A program made the position numbers and the translations under genes. The notes under the pieces were generated by a model. The model was not told where the DNA came from and did no database searches. It saw only the letters and a list, made by a program, of their open reading frames with translations. A stretch of DNA of 64,000 nt from JAFEDN01 sp963818985 (GTDB taxonomy: Bacteria; Pseudomonadota; Gammaproteobacteria; Coxiellales; Coxiellaceae): positions 248,001 to 312,000 of the forward strand of contig CAWFUJ010000010.1 in assembly GCA_963818985.1 (NCBI GenBank). Reading direction: 5' to 3'. This document shows positions 43,424 to 51,459 of this stretch, in pieces. Each line of letters begins with the position of its first letter. The first letter of the stretch is position 1.

Positions 43424-43882
43424 TTGTTTTGTCCTTATTGTTCCACTCAAGAAACCAAAGTCATCGATTCTCGATTAAGTGATGAGGGCACTCAGGTGCG
43501 ACGTCGTCGCGAATGCGTGAGTTGTGGCGAACGTTTTACCACCCTGGAAACAGCAGCCTTAGCGCTACCACTGTTAATTAAACGCGATGGCAGGCGCTGT
43601 GCTTTTGAAACAGAAAAGTTGCGTATGGGTATTGTCAAAGCAGTTGAAAAGCGGCCGGTCAGTTCTGAACAAATTGAAGGAGTAATCCGCCGGGTCATCC
43701 ATCAATTACGTGCAAGTGGCGAACGCGAGTTGACATCGGAGCGGTTAGGGGAGTTGGTTATGAACGAATTACGTTCTTTAGATAAAGTTGCCTATGTAAG
43801 GTTTGCTTCCGTATACCGTAGCTTCCAAGATGTGGATGCCTTTCATAAAGAAATTCAACGATTGATGAAAGCTGATGATTGA
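43424..43882 (+). CDS. nrdR: Transcriptional repressor NrdR
   Basis: A repressor of ribonucleotide reductase genes that senses dATP/ATP. It has a zinc ribbon (CPYC near the start and CVSCGERFTT), the basic motif EGTQVRRRREC and an ATP-cone (IKRDGRRCAFETEKLRMGI to about 140). No ATG is available. I propose TTG 43424, giving MFCPYC, which matches the almost invariant MxCPxC start of the family and 152 residues. The frame is open from 43403, which would add seven hydrophobic residues. A 13-base palindrome at 43394-43406 lies just upstream. The 3' end overlaps nusB by eight bases. Confidence 0.93.
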   Translation: MFCPYCSTQETKVIDSRLSDEGTQVRRRRECVSCGERFTTLETAALALPLLIKRDGRRCAFETEKLRMGIVKAVEKRPVSSEQIEGVIRRVIHQLRASGERELTSERLGELVMNELRSLDKVAYVRFASVYRSFQDVDAFHKEIQRLMKADD

Positions 43883-44336
43883 AAAGACTCGGCATAGCAA
43901 ACATTATTCGCGCTGTGCGGCAGTGCAAGCATTATATCAGTGGCATCATACTCAACATGGTGCCGCTGAAATTATTCAGCAATTTTTATTAGAAAAAGAA
44001 AATTTAAAACACGCCGATCGAAAATACTTTAAAAAATTAATTGAAGGTGTTCTCGAAAATCTGCCAAGCTTAGATCAATTATTTATTCCTTTTTTAGATC
44101 GAGACCTGAAGGTATTGAATCCAGTGGAATTAGCCATTATTCGTTTAGCAGCTTTCGAATTGGCGCATTGTCCGGAATTACCCTATAAAGTTATTATAAA
44201 TGAAGCATTAGATATAGCTAAAAATTTTGGTGCCGATCAAAGTTATAAATATGTGAATGCAGTATTGGATGCACTAGCCGCAAAACTAAGAATTCACGAA
44301 TACCCTCTCCCGGATGGGAGAGGGGAAAAGTCATAA
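43875..44336 (+). CDS. nusB: Transcription antitermination protein NusB
   Basis: A 153-residue partner of NusE/S10 in rRNA antitermination. The helical family pattern is clear: SRCAAVQALYQWH, then RKYFKKLIEGVLENLPSLDQLF, LNPVELAIIRLAAFEL and PYKVIINEALDIAKNFGADQSYKYVNAVLDALAAKLR. The last 12 residues (EYPLPDGRGEKS) are not family sequence: they are the translation of a CCCTCTCCC-family palindromic repeat (44303-44325) that supplies the end of the gene. The stop overlaps the convergent membrane-protein gene by six bases. Confidence 0.95.
   Translation: MIEKTRHSKHYSRCAAVQALYQWHHTQHGAAEIIQQFLLEKENLKHADRKYFKKLIEGVLENLPSLDQLFIPFLDRDLKVLNPVELAIIRLAAFELAHCPELPYKVIINEALDIAKNFGADQSYKYVNAVLDALAAKLRIHEYPLPDGRGEKS
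44303..44325. repeat. Palindromic repeat inside the nusB 3' end
   Basis: CCCTCTCCCGGATGGGAGAGGGG, same family as the copies at 22641 and 30506, here read through in frame by nusB. Confidence 0.75.
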
Positions 44337-45893
44337 AGTCAGTAACGGTATCGGCTCATCTTCTATTTTTAAAATTTGTCGTAAGCGATTTTGCTCATTG
44401 GGGGAATAAGCTTTATGGGAACGAAATAGACAACCAAAAGTGCCAAAACGACCCATTTGCCATTTTGTTTTTAAAAGTTCGATATGCGTTTCCAATTTTT
44501 CAATATCAATAGCGGTTTTATTAGCACCGATATAAGTTCCAAAAATAATAACTAAACAACCGTAATCAAGTAAACTAAACTTAAAATCCAGCTGCGCATA
44601 CTCTTTCAACATGGTTTGAATCCTCCAAAAACCAGCAAATAATAAAACATATGATTTTTGAATTCGCGACCAGAAATTTGTCCAGGCTGCAATATACCGA
44701 TGATTGCAACAAACACTTTGTCGATTTACCTCGGGGATAAATAGCTGGTGAGCTGGATTAGCAAGATCCTTATCGACAATAGTTTGATTCAGATGCTGGC
44801 GATACAATGCCGCTACTCCAATTCCAAAAGATCCGCAGCTGATGGCCAATCCCCAGTGATAATTAGTAAAATAATTAAGAGAAAAGATAACGCCGCCACC
44901 ACTGATGAATAATTCTATCAAGACGTCGATATAAAATTTTGCAGGTAATCTAATCTGTCGGCGATGTTCATCAGTAATTAATAAATATTTATCATTAAAA
45001 TATTTTTTGCTAAAAGGTAAAAATCTTATAAAAAAATTGGTTAAAAATACCGATGCGCTAGAATATTTTATTAAAAAAATCACCTCGTCTGCTTTGATTT
45101 GGAATTCAAAAGCTTCCTTGAGAATATTAACCACAGAAAGTAGATAAAGACCACCGATTGTTGAATAATATCCAGAGACAATAAAATACGATTTGAAAAC
45201 TTGCAACGAGGCACAGGGACTGGAAACAATTCTTTTTAAACTTTTGACCGGATTAATTAGACAATTTTTAAATAGTTCGATACTATTGAAAATAATATCG
45301 GCATAATAAAAATGAGAGTAGCTAATGCCCAAGAGTGTACCAATGGAAGCCAAAGCAAGGCCTAAGGTTTTCACTAAAACAGGTAGATAGAATACCAGCA
45401 TATAACCGGCAGTCCCATCTGCCGATAAAATCGCAAATGTAGTAAAAAAAAGAGCGTTGAGTAATAATTTAAATATATTTTTTAATACCGAACTCCAACT
45501 AAATGATTTATCCTGGCGGCTATATTGTGTGAATAAGACCGAAACCAGTTTTTCATAAATAACTTGAAAATTTTCTGCAGGGATTATACCTAAAGTATCA
45601 TTTGCCCACCGATGTCCAGCTAAATGAGCGGCAAAAATATAACAAGCAGTTTTAGCTCCTTTGCTGATGGAGTTATCATCATTGATTTCAACAATTAATT
45701 CGGTCAAGACATTAAAGGTCAATAAAAAACCGTAATAACCATTTGCGATGTTTCCAACCTCCGCGCCAAAAGCCAAAAAATAAGATAAATTTTTTATAAA
45801 TGTATGTGGATATTGATAATAGCTCCCTGACTTTTCTTCTTCAGACAAAGAAACAGTTTCAGTTTGATTATACTCTTCAATGCTTCTATACAT
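44331..45893 (-). CDS. Polytopic membrane protein of unknown function
   Basis: A 520-residue protein with about eight to ten hydrophobic segments, including FGAEVGNIANGYYGFLLTFNV, LLLNALFFTTFAILSA, YMLVFYLPVLVKTLGLALASIGTLLGI and FSLLDYGCLVIIFGTYIGA. The N-terminal 25 residues are acidic and polar. The C-terminus IEDEPIPLLTL carries an acidic cluster followed by leucines, a composition seen in Dot/Icm substrates with an E-block. I recognise no family. It sits next to the PLD-like candidate effector, divergently oriented, but I see no PmrA-type box in front of it and no Shine-Dalgarno. It could be an effector that inserts into host membranes or simply a lineage-specific inner-membrane protein. 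Confidence 0.65.
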   Translation of the reverse strand: MYRSIEEYNQTETVSLSEEEKSGSYYQYPHTFIKNLSYFLAFGAEVGNIANGYYGFLLTFNVLTELIVEINDDNSISKGAKTACYIFAAHLAGHRWANDTLGIIPAENFQVIYEKLVSVLFTQYSRQDKSFSWSSVLKNIFKLLLNALFFTTFAILSADGTAGYMLVFYLPVLVKTLGLALASIGTLLGISYSHFYYADIIFNSIELFKNCLINPVKSLKRIVSSPCASLQVFKSYFIVSGYYSTIGGLYLLSVVNILKEAFEFQIKADEVIFLIKYSSASVFLTNFFIRFLPFSKKYFNDKYLLITDEHRRQIRLPAKFYIDVLIELFISGGGVIFSLNYFTNYHWGLAISCGSFGIGVAALYRQHLNQTIVDKDLANPAHQLFIPEVNRQSVCCNHRYIAAWTNFWSRIQKSYVLLFAGFWRIQTMLKEYAQLDFKFSLLDYGCLVIIFGTYIGANKTAIDIEKLETHIELLKTKWQMGRFGTFGCLFRSHKAYSPNEQNRLRQILKIEDEPIPLLTL

Positions 45894-46115
45894 AAGTTTT
45901 GGCTTTCAGGTATCTAAGCTCTTGTCGCATAAATACAAATCCTAATTGGCTAAGTTATTCAGATGAGACACTCTAAGAGGTATTTATTTTGGAGTCAAGT
46001 TCGCAACTTTGAAGAGCCTCATTCATAAAGCCATCCGATTTTTCTGAAATTCTGATATTTGATTTTTCATCATTTTATTAAGTTATTGATTCTTTGTTAA
46101 TTTTATTGTCGGTTA

Positions 46116-46148
46116 TTTAATCTTTCATTAATATAAGCGTTGTATGAT
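46116..46148 (+). promoter_or_regulatory. PmrA-box-like tandem repeat and -10 of the PLD-like gene
   Basis: TTTAAT-CTTTC-ATTAAT-ATA (46116-46135): two TTAA cores 11 bases apart. A good -10 TATGAT lies at 46143-46148, preceded by TG, 16 bases after the start of the second repeat. The start codon at 46173 is about 20 bases beyond the expected transcription start. This geometry repeats that at 3540, 16560 and (reverse strand) 16253. Activator binding is inferred. Confidence 0.62.
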
Positions 46149-46172
46149 ATTTTATATTTAAGTAGAAATATA

Positions 46173-48113
46173 ATGCGTAACCTATTAATAAGCCTATATT
46201 CAAATATTAATCGACAATTTTCCAAAATTGCATTACTACCAGGTCAAATAACAGGTGTTTATATCCAAGATGAAATTCCAGCCGTGACTACAGACCTACT
46301 TATCAGCGCTCGGCATGAAGTGTGTATTACCTTTTATAAGTTTTTTGCAGATTCACATGCGGGAAAGGAGATTATATGTGCTCTGCGCGATTTACAAAAA
46401 TCTTTGTCAGAAAAAGATAGTAAAGAGCAGGTTGTTGTTAGAGTTTTACTAAATAAGCGGGGTTTTCCAGCCACCGTTTTTTATAAAAAAAATAATAGCA
46501 CTGGCTTGGAAGAATTAGCGCGTGAAATTAATAATAAAAATTTTAAATTAGAGGTTCGTTACCATTCTACCAGCGCTTTCGGGACCTATCATTCAAAATT
46601 CATTATTGTGGATGGTGAGTACTGCTTATTAAGAAGTGGTGATCCGGCTCCCCCTAATAATCCTGATAAACAGCAACTTGAGACTGCTACTTTAATTCGA
46701 GGGGGAATTGTAAAAAGTATTTACGAGGATTTTATGGCCTGTTGGCATCAAGAAGGGCATGAGACTAAGTTAAAAGCAGATAGAATAGTATTCCCGTCTG
46801 AAGATGAACAAATATTTGCTTTGCGAGTTAGAGAGTCTGTTGTTCATCAATCCCCCGAAAAAAAATCATCTACTCTGATTAAAGTAAACTCTCCAGCGAT
46901 TCCAGAGGGTCATCTGTTATTTTTAGCAAAAGCAGCTGATGGGAATAAACTTAAGAGTCATGATCTATCACCTTTTAAATTAGCATTAATTTCTGCAATT
47001 AACGATGCTAAAGATAATATAAAAATAATAACACCAAATTTTAATGATCAGGATATTATTAATGCGCTTGTTAAAGCTTGCAATCGTGGTGTACATATTA
47101 AAATAGTAATGGGAAAATTTCATAATGAAAGTTCAGAAAGATTTGGGGGAGGAACAAATGCGAGTTGTATGGCCGCATTAGTTAAAGAAGTTAATCAAGA
47201 TAAGCTAATCAATTTAAAAATTCGTTGGGCAACTTTATCTGAATTTGATTATTGTAAACACTATTGTGTTGATTTATTGACACGGCAGATTAAAAATTTA
47301 AAGATATCTGAAAAAACCACTGATGGTATTCTTTCGCGGAAGATCCAAATTTTTGAAGATTCATTAATCAGACTCAATGCGGCTTCTTCAATTTTAGAAA
47401 TTAAAACAGAGTTACAAGCATTAAAAGAAAATAAAACCTTAGCAATTCAGCGTTGTATAAAAGCATCCACTTCGTATACTATAGTTCTAGAGTGTCTCGA
47501 TCTTATTAATAAAAGAGGATTTCTTGACAGCAAGAATGAAAGTCAATCACGAGAGTTAGTTGAACATGGCCGTACTCATACTATACACGGCAAATATAGT
47601 TGCATTGATGATAAAATTGCCATTGTTGGATCTTCTCCCTTGGATTACCAGGGAACAATTTATTCACGTGAAGCGGATCTTGTGATCGATAACAAAAATA
47701 CAGCCAATTTATTAACAGAAAAATTCTTTAATGATAAGTTTTCTTTTGGACGAGATTATTTTGTCGATTACTGTATTAAGAAAATTTATGATTTTCGTTT
47801 AGATTTAACTGAAGAGCATAAAGAACTGGATGATTATGCGATGTTATTGTCTCATCGGCTTAAAAAACCAGGGGTTGAAATTCATGATGTATACGACATC
47901 TTTAAAGAAGAAAAAATGGATTGGCAAGAACGCTCTGAAGTTTTTGCCGAATTGCGTAATCAGATTTTGAAATTTTGTACTGAAGTATTGCATATAGGTG
48001 AGAATTTTGATGAGCAATTAGATAAAGAATTTGAAAAATTAACCATCGAATTAATCGAATACACAAAAATAAAAGATACAGATAAAGTCTTGCATGTTAT
48101 GAATGGTCTATGA
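46173..48113 (+). CDS. Phospholipase D-like protein with two HKD motifs, candidate effector
   Basis: A 646-residue protein of the PLD superfamily. The first HxKxxxxD motif (HSKFIIVDG; His140, Lys142, Asp147) and the second (HGKYSCIDD; His472, Lys474, Asp479) are both complete and followed by GSxxxD-like segments (VGSSPLD), so one polypeptide could form the two-histidine active site. A coiled, charged insertion (about 365-430) separates them, and the last 110 residues are a helical tail. No signal peptide. I chose ATG 46173, since the frame opening at 46140 lies inside the promoter. The PmrA-box-like promoter and low GC suggest a secreted effector acting on host phospholipid; nuclease or cardiolipin-synthase-like chemistry is not excluded. 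Confidence 0.78.
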   Translation: MRNLLISLYSNINRQFSKIALLPGQITGVYIQDEIPAVTTDLLISARHEVCITFYKFFADSHAGKEIICALRDLQKSLSEKDSKEQVVVRVLLNKRGFPATVFYKKNNSTGLEELAREINNKNFKLEVRYHSTSAFGTYHSKFIIVDGEYCLLRSGDPAPPNNPDKQQLETATLIRGGIVKSIYEDFMACWHQEGHETKLKADRIVFPSEDEQIFALRVRESVVHQSPEKKSSTLIKVNSPAIPEGHLLFLAKAADGNKLKSHDLSPFKLALISAINDAKDNIKIITPNFNDQDIINALVKACNRGVHIKIVMGKFHNESSERFGGGTNASCMAALVKEVNQDKLINLKIRWATLSEFDYCKHYCVDLLTRQIKNLKISEKTTDGILSRKIQIFEDSLIRLNAASSILEIKTELQALKENKTLAIQRCIKASTSYTIVLECLDLINKRGFLDSKNESQSRELVEHGRTHTIHGKYSCIDDKIAIVGSSPLDYQGTIYSREADLVIDNKNTANLLTEKFFNDKFSFGRDYFVDYCIKKIYDFRLDLTEEHKELDDYAMLLSHRLKKPGVEIHDVYDIFKEEKMDWQERSEVFAELRNQILKFCTEVLHIGENFDEQLDKEFEKLTIELIEYTKIKDTDKVLHVMNGL

Positions 48114-48361
48114 AAAAAATAACAAAAAATAAAAATTCCTTAAGTGGATTTTTCATATCTGATATAGAGAAAAAACGGAAAAATATTTCTAATGCTGTTA
48201 TATCAAGGCAGACTGAAGAAAAATGTGCACAAGCTAAGAAATTAATCATTCTTTTAGAAAACAGGCTACGGGTCTTGTCGGCCATTAAAAATGATCCTAA
48301 AGTAACGGAAATTTGCCGCCAACATCGGCAGCGTATCGCTGCCCTACAGGCTGTTTTGTAA
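48110..48361 (+). CDS. Small basic protein coupled to the PLD-like gene
   Basis: An 83-residue lysine-rich helical protein (SDIEKKRKNISNAVISRQ, then EEKCAQAKKLIILLENRLRV). Its ATG overlaps the upstream stop as ATGA, the classical sign of translational coupling, so it is made together with the PLD-like protein. No domain is recognised. It might be a chaperone, a regulator or a split-off tail of the larger protein; its net positive charge is unlike typical acidic secretion chaperones. Conservation in relatives would be needed to be sure it is a gene. Confidence 0.6.
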   Translation: MKKITKNKNSLSGFFISDIEKKRKNISNAVISRQTEEKCAQAKKLIILLENRLRVLSAIKNDPKVTEICRQHRQRIAALQAVL

Positions 48362-48397
48362 CCATTCACGTGAGGTGAAAGAATTTGAAAAAGGATT

Positions 48398-51238
48398 TTA
48401 AGGCAAAATCCGTTTTAAGAATCGGCCGGTATGAGAATTTTTATGTTTGGCAACGTTTTCAGGAGTGCCAGTCACTAGGATCTGCCCACCCCCATCTCCG
48501 CCTTCGGGGCCGATATCGATGATCCAGTCAGCCACTTTAATCACATCAAGATTATGTTCAATGACAATAATGGTATTCCCTCGGTCTCGTAAGCGTAATA
48601 ATACAGTTAATAATTGTACTATATCGTGAAAATGCAAACCTGTGGTGGGTTCATCAAGAATATAAAGTGTTTGACCCGTATCACGACGGGATAACTCTTT
48701 TGATAATTTGATCCGCTGGGCTTCGCCTCCAGACAATGTAGTGGCGCTCTGGCCCAAGGAAATATAGGATAAACCTACTTCGATTAAAGTTTGTAATTTG
48801 CGCGCTACTTGCGGAATTGCATCAAAAAAAACTCGTGCATCTTCAACTGTCATCGACAATATGTCGTGAATACTTTTGCCTTTATATTTTATTTCTAATG
48901 TTTCGCGATTATAACGTTTGCCTTTGCAAACGTCGCAGGTTACATAAATATCCGATAAAAAGTGCATTTCTACTTTAATAACTCCATCACCTTCGCATGC
49001 TTCGCAGCGCCCACCTTTGACATTGAAACTAAACCGACCTGGGCCGTAACCGCGGCTGCGTGCTTCTGGTAGCATGGCGAATATTTCCCGGATCGGGGTA
49101 AATACTCCAGTATAAGTTGCGGGGTTAGAACGGGGTGTGCGCCCAATTGGACTTTGATCGATGTCCACCACTTTATCTAGAAATTCTAATCCGGAAATTT
49201 CATTAAAATGTCCGATAAAATCAGGAGAAGCGCCATTTAATTGCTGCGCTGCATAAGGAAACAGAGTGTCGTTCACCAAACTAGATTTTCCAGAGCCTGA
49301 AACGCCAGTGATACAAGTCATTAATCCAATCGGAATACTCACATCCACATTTTTTAAATTATTGCAGTTGGCGCCAGTGATTTTAATGACTTGACGACAG
49401 GTATTGGGAACACGTTGTTTAGGAATAGCGATAGCCATTTGTCCTGATAAATATTGGCCTGTTAAAGATTTTTTATTTTTCTTAATATCATTCGGCGTAC
49501 CTTCTGCAACAATATAACCACCATGGACACCTGCTCCGGGTCCCATATCGATCACATGATCGGCGGTGAGAATGGCTTCTTCATCATGTTCCACGACAAT
49601 AAGCGTGTTGCCCAAGTCTCGTAATTGCGTAAGCGTACCCAGGAGTCGTTCGTTATCACGTTGGTGCAAACCAATGGAGGGCTCATCCAGTATATACATG
49701 ACGCCTACTAAACCGGAACCAATTTGACTGGCTAGCCGAATGCGTTGTGCTTCACCGCCGGATAAGGTTTCAGCACTGCGGCTTAGCGTAATATACTCAA
49801 GACCGACATTGACCAGAAAGGTCAATCTCGCATTGATTTCTTTAAAAATTTTATCCGCGATTTCGGCACGATTTCCAGTTAGTTTAATCTCAGAAAAAAA
49901 TTTTAAGCTTTTACCAATAGACATGGCGGTAATTTCTGGCAAACTTTTATTTTCCAAAAATACGTTTCTTGCTTCTTCTCGTAACCGTGTTCCTCCGCAA
50001 GTTAAGCAATTTTGAGTACTTAAATATTTAGCCATTTCCTCGCGCACGGTATTTGAATCAGTTTCATGATAACGCCGCTCCATGGTGGGAATGACACCCT
50101 CAAAAGCATGGGTGCGTTGCACAACTTTCTTATTATGAGTCAGGTAATCAAATTTTATTTCTTCAATGCCGCTGCCCATTAGGATAACGTGCTGGAAACG
50201 TTTAGGTAGATCCATAAAGGGAGTGTCGATATCAAAATGATAGTGTTGGGCTAAAGCACGCAACAATTGATAATAATATAAGTGTCGACGGTCCCAACCA
50301 CGAATAGCTCCATTCGCTAAACTGAGTTCTCGATTATGAATAATTTTATTAGGATCAAAGTATTGTTTAACACCCAGTCCATCACAGGCTGGGCAAGCAC
50401 CCATGGGATTGTTAAATGAAAATAATCGCGGCTCCAATTCTTCTAAACTATATCCACAAATCGGACAAGCAAAACGGGCGGAAAATAATCGTTCAGAACC
50501 CATTTTTGGGTCTATAAAAGCGATGCTAGCTAAACCTTCCGCTAATTGTAATGCAGTCTCAAAAGACTCAGCTAAGCGTTGGCGAACGCTTGGGCGAGTT
50601 TTAATTCGGTCGACAATTACTTCAATTGTGTGTTTTTTGCGTAAATCCAAGCTAGGAGCGTTGTCCAATTCCACAACGGTGCCGTCGATCCTTGCTCGAA
50701 TAAAACCTTGCCCTCGTAATTCGCCAATTAGCTGCTGATGTTCGCCTTTGCGATCACGAACCACGGGCGCCATGATCATAATCGCACTGTCCTCAGGCAG
50801 TGCCAACACAGTGTCTACCATCTGACTGACTGTTTGTGCATTTAAATCAATGTGATGAGTGGGGCAGCGGGGTTGGCCTACCCGGGCAAATAATAGTCGT
50901 AAATAATCATATATTTCCGTTATGGTGCCAACTGTAGAACGAGGGTTATGCGAAGCGGATTTTTGTTCAATGGCGATTGCTGGCGATAAACCCTCAATTA
51001 AATCGACATCAGGCTTACCCATCATTGATAAAAATTGACGCGCATATGCAGACAAAGATTCAACGTAGCGACGCTGACCTTCAGCATACAAAGTATCAAA
51101 CGCTAGAGATGATTTCCCTGAGCCGGATAACCCAGTGATCACCACGAGTTTATTGCGTGGCAAGTCGACATCAATATTTTTTAAATTATGGGTGCGAACA
51201 CCACGTAGGCGTATTTGGTCTATTGATTTTTGGGGCAA
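48398..51238 (-). CDS. uvrA: Excinuclease ABC subunit A
   Basis: Damage-recognition ATPase of nucleotide-excision repair (946 residues, normal size). It shows two ABC modules: GLSGSGKSSLAFDTLYAEG and GVSGSGKSSLVNDTL as Walker A motifs, SGGEAQRIRLASQIGSG and SGGEAQRIKLSKELSRR as signatures, LDEPSIGLHQRDN and LDEPTTGLHFHD as Walker B. The zinc modules are CPICGYSLEELEPRLFSFN with CPACDGLG, and CEACEGDGVIKVEMHFL with CDVCKGKRYN. The start is a TTG at 51238 with GAGAA upstream; no ATG is in range. A strong dispersed palindrome lies upstream. Confidence 0.98.
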   Translation of the reverse strand: MPQKSIDQIRLRGVRTHNLKNIDVDLPRNKLVVITGLSGSGKSSLAFDTLYAEGQRRYVESLSAYARQFLSMMGKPDVDLIEGLSPAIAIEQKSASHNPRSTVGTITEIYDYLRLLFARVGQPRCPTHHIDLNAQTVSQMVDTVLALPEDSAIMIMAPVVRDRKGEHQQLIGELRGQGFIRARIDGTVVELDNAPSLDLRKKHTIEVIVDRIKTRPSVRQRLAESFETALQLAEGLASIAFIDPKMGSERLFSARFACPICGYSLEELEPRLFSFNNPMGACPACDGLGVKQYFDPNKIIHNRELSLANGAIRGWDRRHLYYYQLLRALAQHYHFDIDTPFMDLPKRFQHVILMGSGIEEIKFDYLTHNKKVVQRTHAFEGVIPTMERRYHETDSNTVREEMAKYLSTQNCLTCGGTRLREEARNVFLENKSLPEITAMSIGKSLKFFSEIKLTGNRAEIADKIFKEINARLTFLVNVGLEYITLSRSAETLSGGEAQRIRLASQIGSGLVGVMYILDEPSIGLHQRDNERLLGTLTQLRDLGNTLIVVEHDEEAILTADHVIDMGPGAGVHGGYIVAEGTPNDIKKNKKSLTGQYLSGQMAIAIPKQRVPNTCRQVIKITGANCNNLKNVDVSIPIGLMTCITGVSGSGKSSLVNDTLFPYAAQQLNGASPDFIGHFNEISGLEFLDKVVDIDQSPIGRTPRSNPATYTGVFTPIREIFAMLPEARSRGYGPGRFSFNVKGGRCEACEGDGVIKVEMHFLSDIYVTCDVCKGKRYNRETLEIKYKGKSIHDILSMTVEDARVFFDAIPQVARKLQTLIEVGLSYISLGQSATTLSGGEAQRIKLSKELSRRDTGQTLYILDEPTTGLHFHDIVQLLTVLLRLRDRGNTIIVIEHNLDVIKVADWIIDIGPEGGDGGGQILVTGTPENVAKHKNSHTGRFLKRILP

Positions 51239-51322
51239 ATGATTTTCTCAAGCAGAAAAATCAAGTATTATACCGAAATTTATCTATAAAGAAAGTAATA
51301 CATATAGTTCCCTCTTTCCTGA

Positions 51323-51423
51323 GGGCACCGCAAAGCGCCGTCATACCGCGGCTTGACCGCGGTATCCATGCTAGCTTGCAAGCTCGCTGGATCCCGCCGT
51401 GGGATGACGGGCCTGCGGTGCCC
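51323..51423. repeat. Nested palindromic repeat, GTCATCCC family (long form)
   Basis: Outer arms GGGCACCGCA (51323-51332) and TGCGGTGCCC (51414-51423) are exact complements around an inner GTCATACCGCGGCTTGACC...GGGATGAC unit. The layout is the same as at 39411 but with different outer arms. It fills the space between the divergent uvrA and transporter genes and so may interrupt their shared promoter region. Confidence 0.8.
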
Positions 51424-51459
51424 CTCCGGGGGTTAATTCGGTTTTGCGGAAAAGCAACT

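Noticed and set aside
45894..46115. PmrA-type box for the membrane-protein gene (minus strand)
   Set aside because: CTTAG and TTAGG words occur near 45950 but without the 11-base spacing; no match to the pattern of the other four promoters.
51157..51459. 101-codon N-terminal extension of the YajR-like transporter
   Set aside because: It is a read-through of uvrA antisense and the palindromic repeat (giving the typical repeat translation VIPRLDRGIHASLQARW); the real start is ATG 51460.
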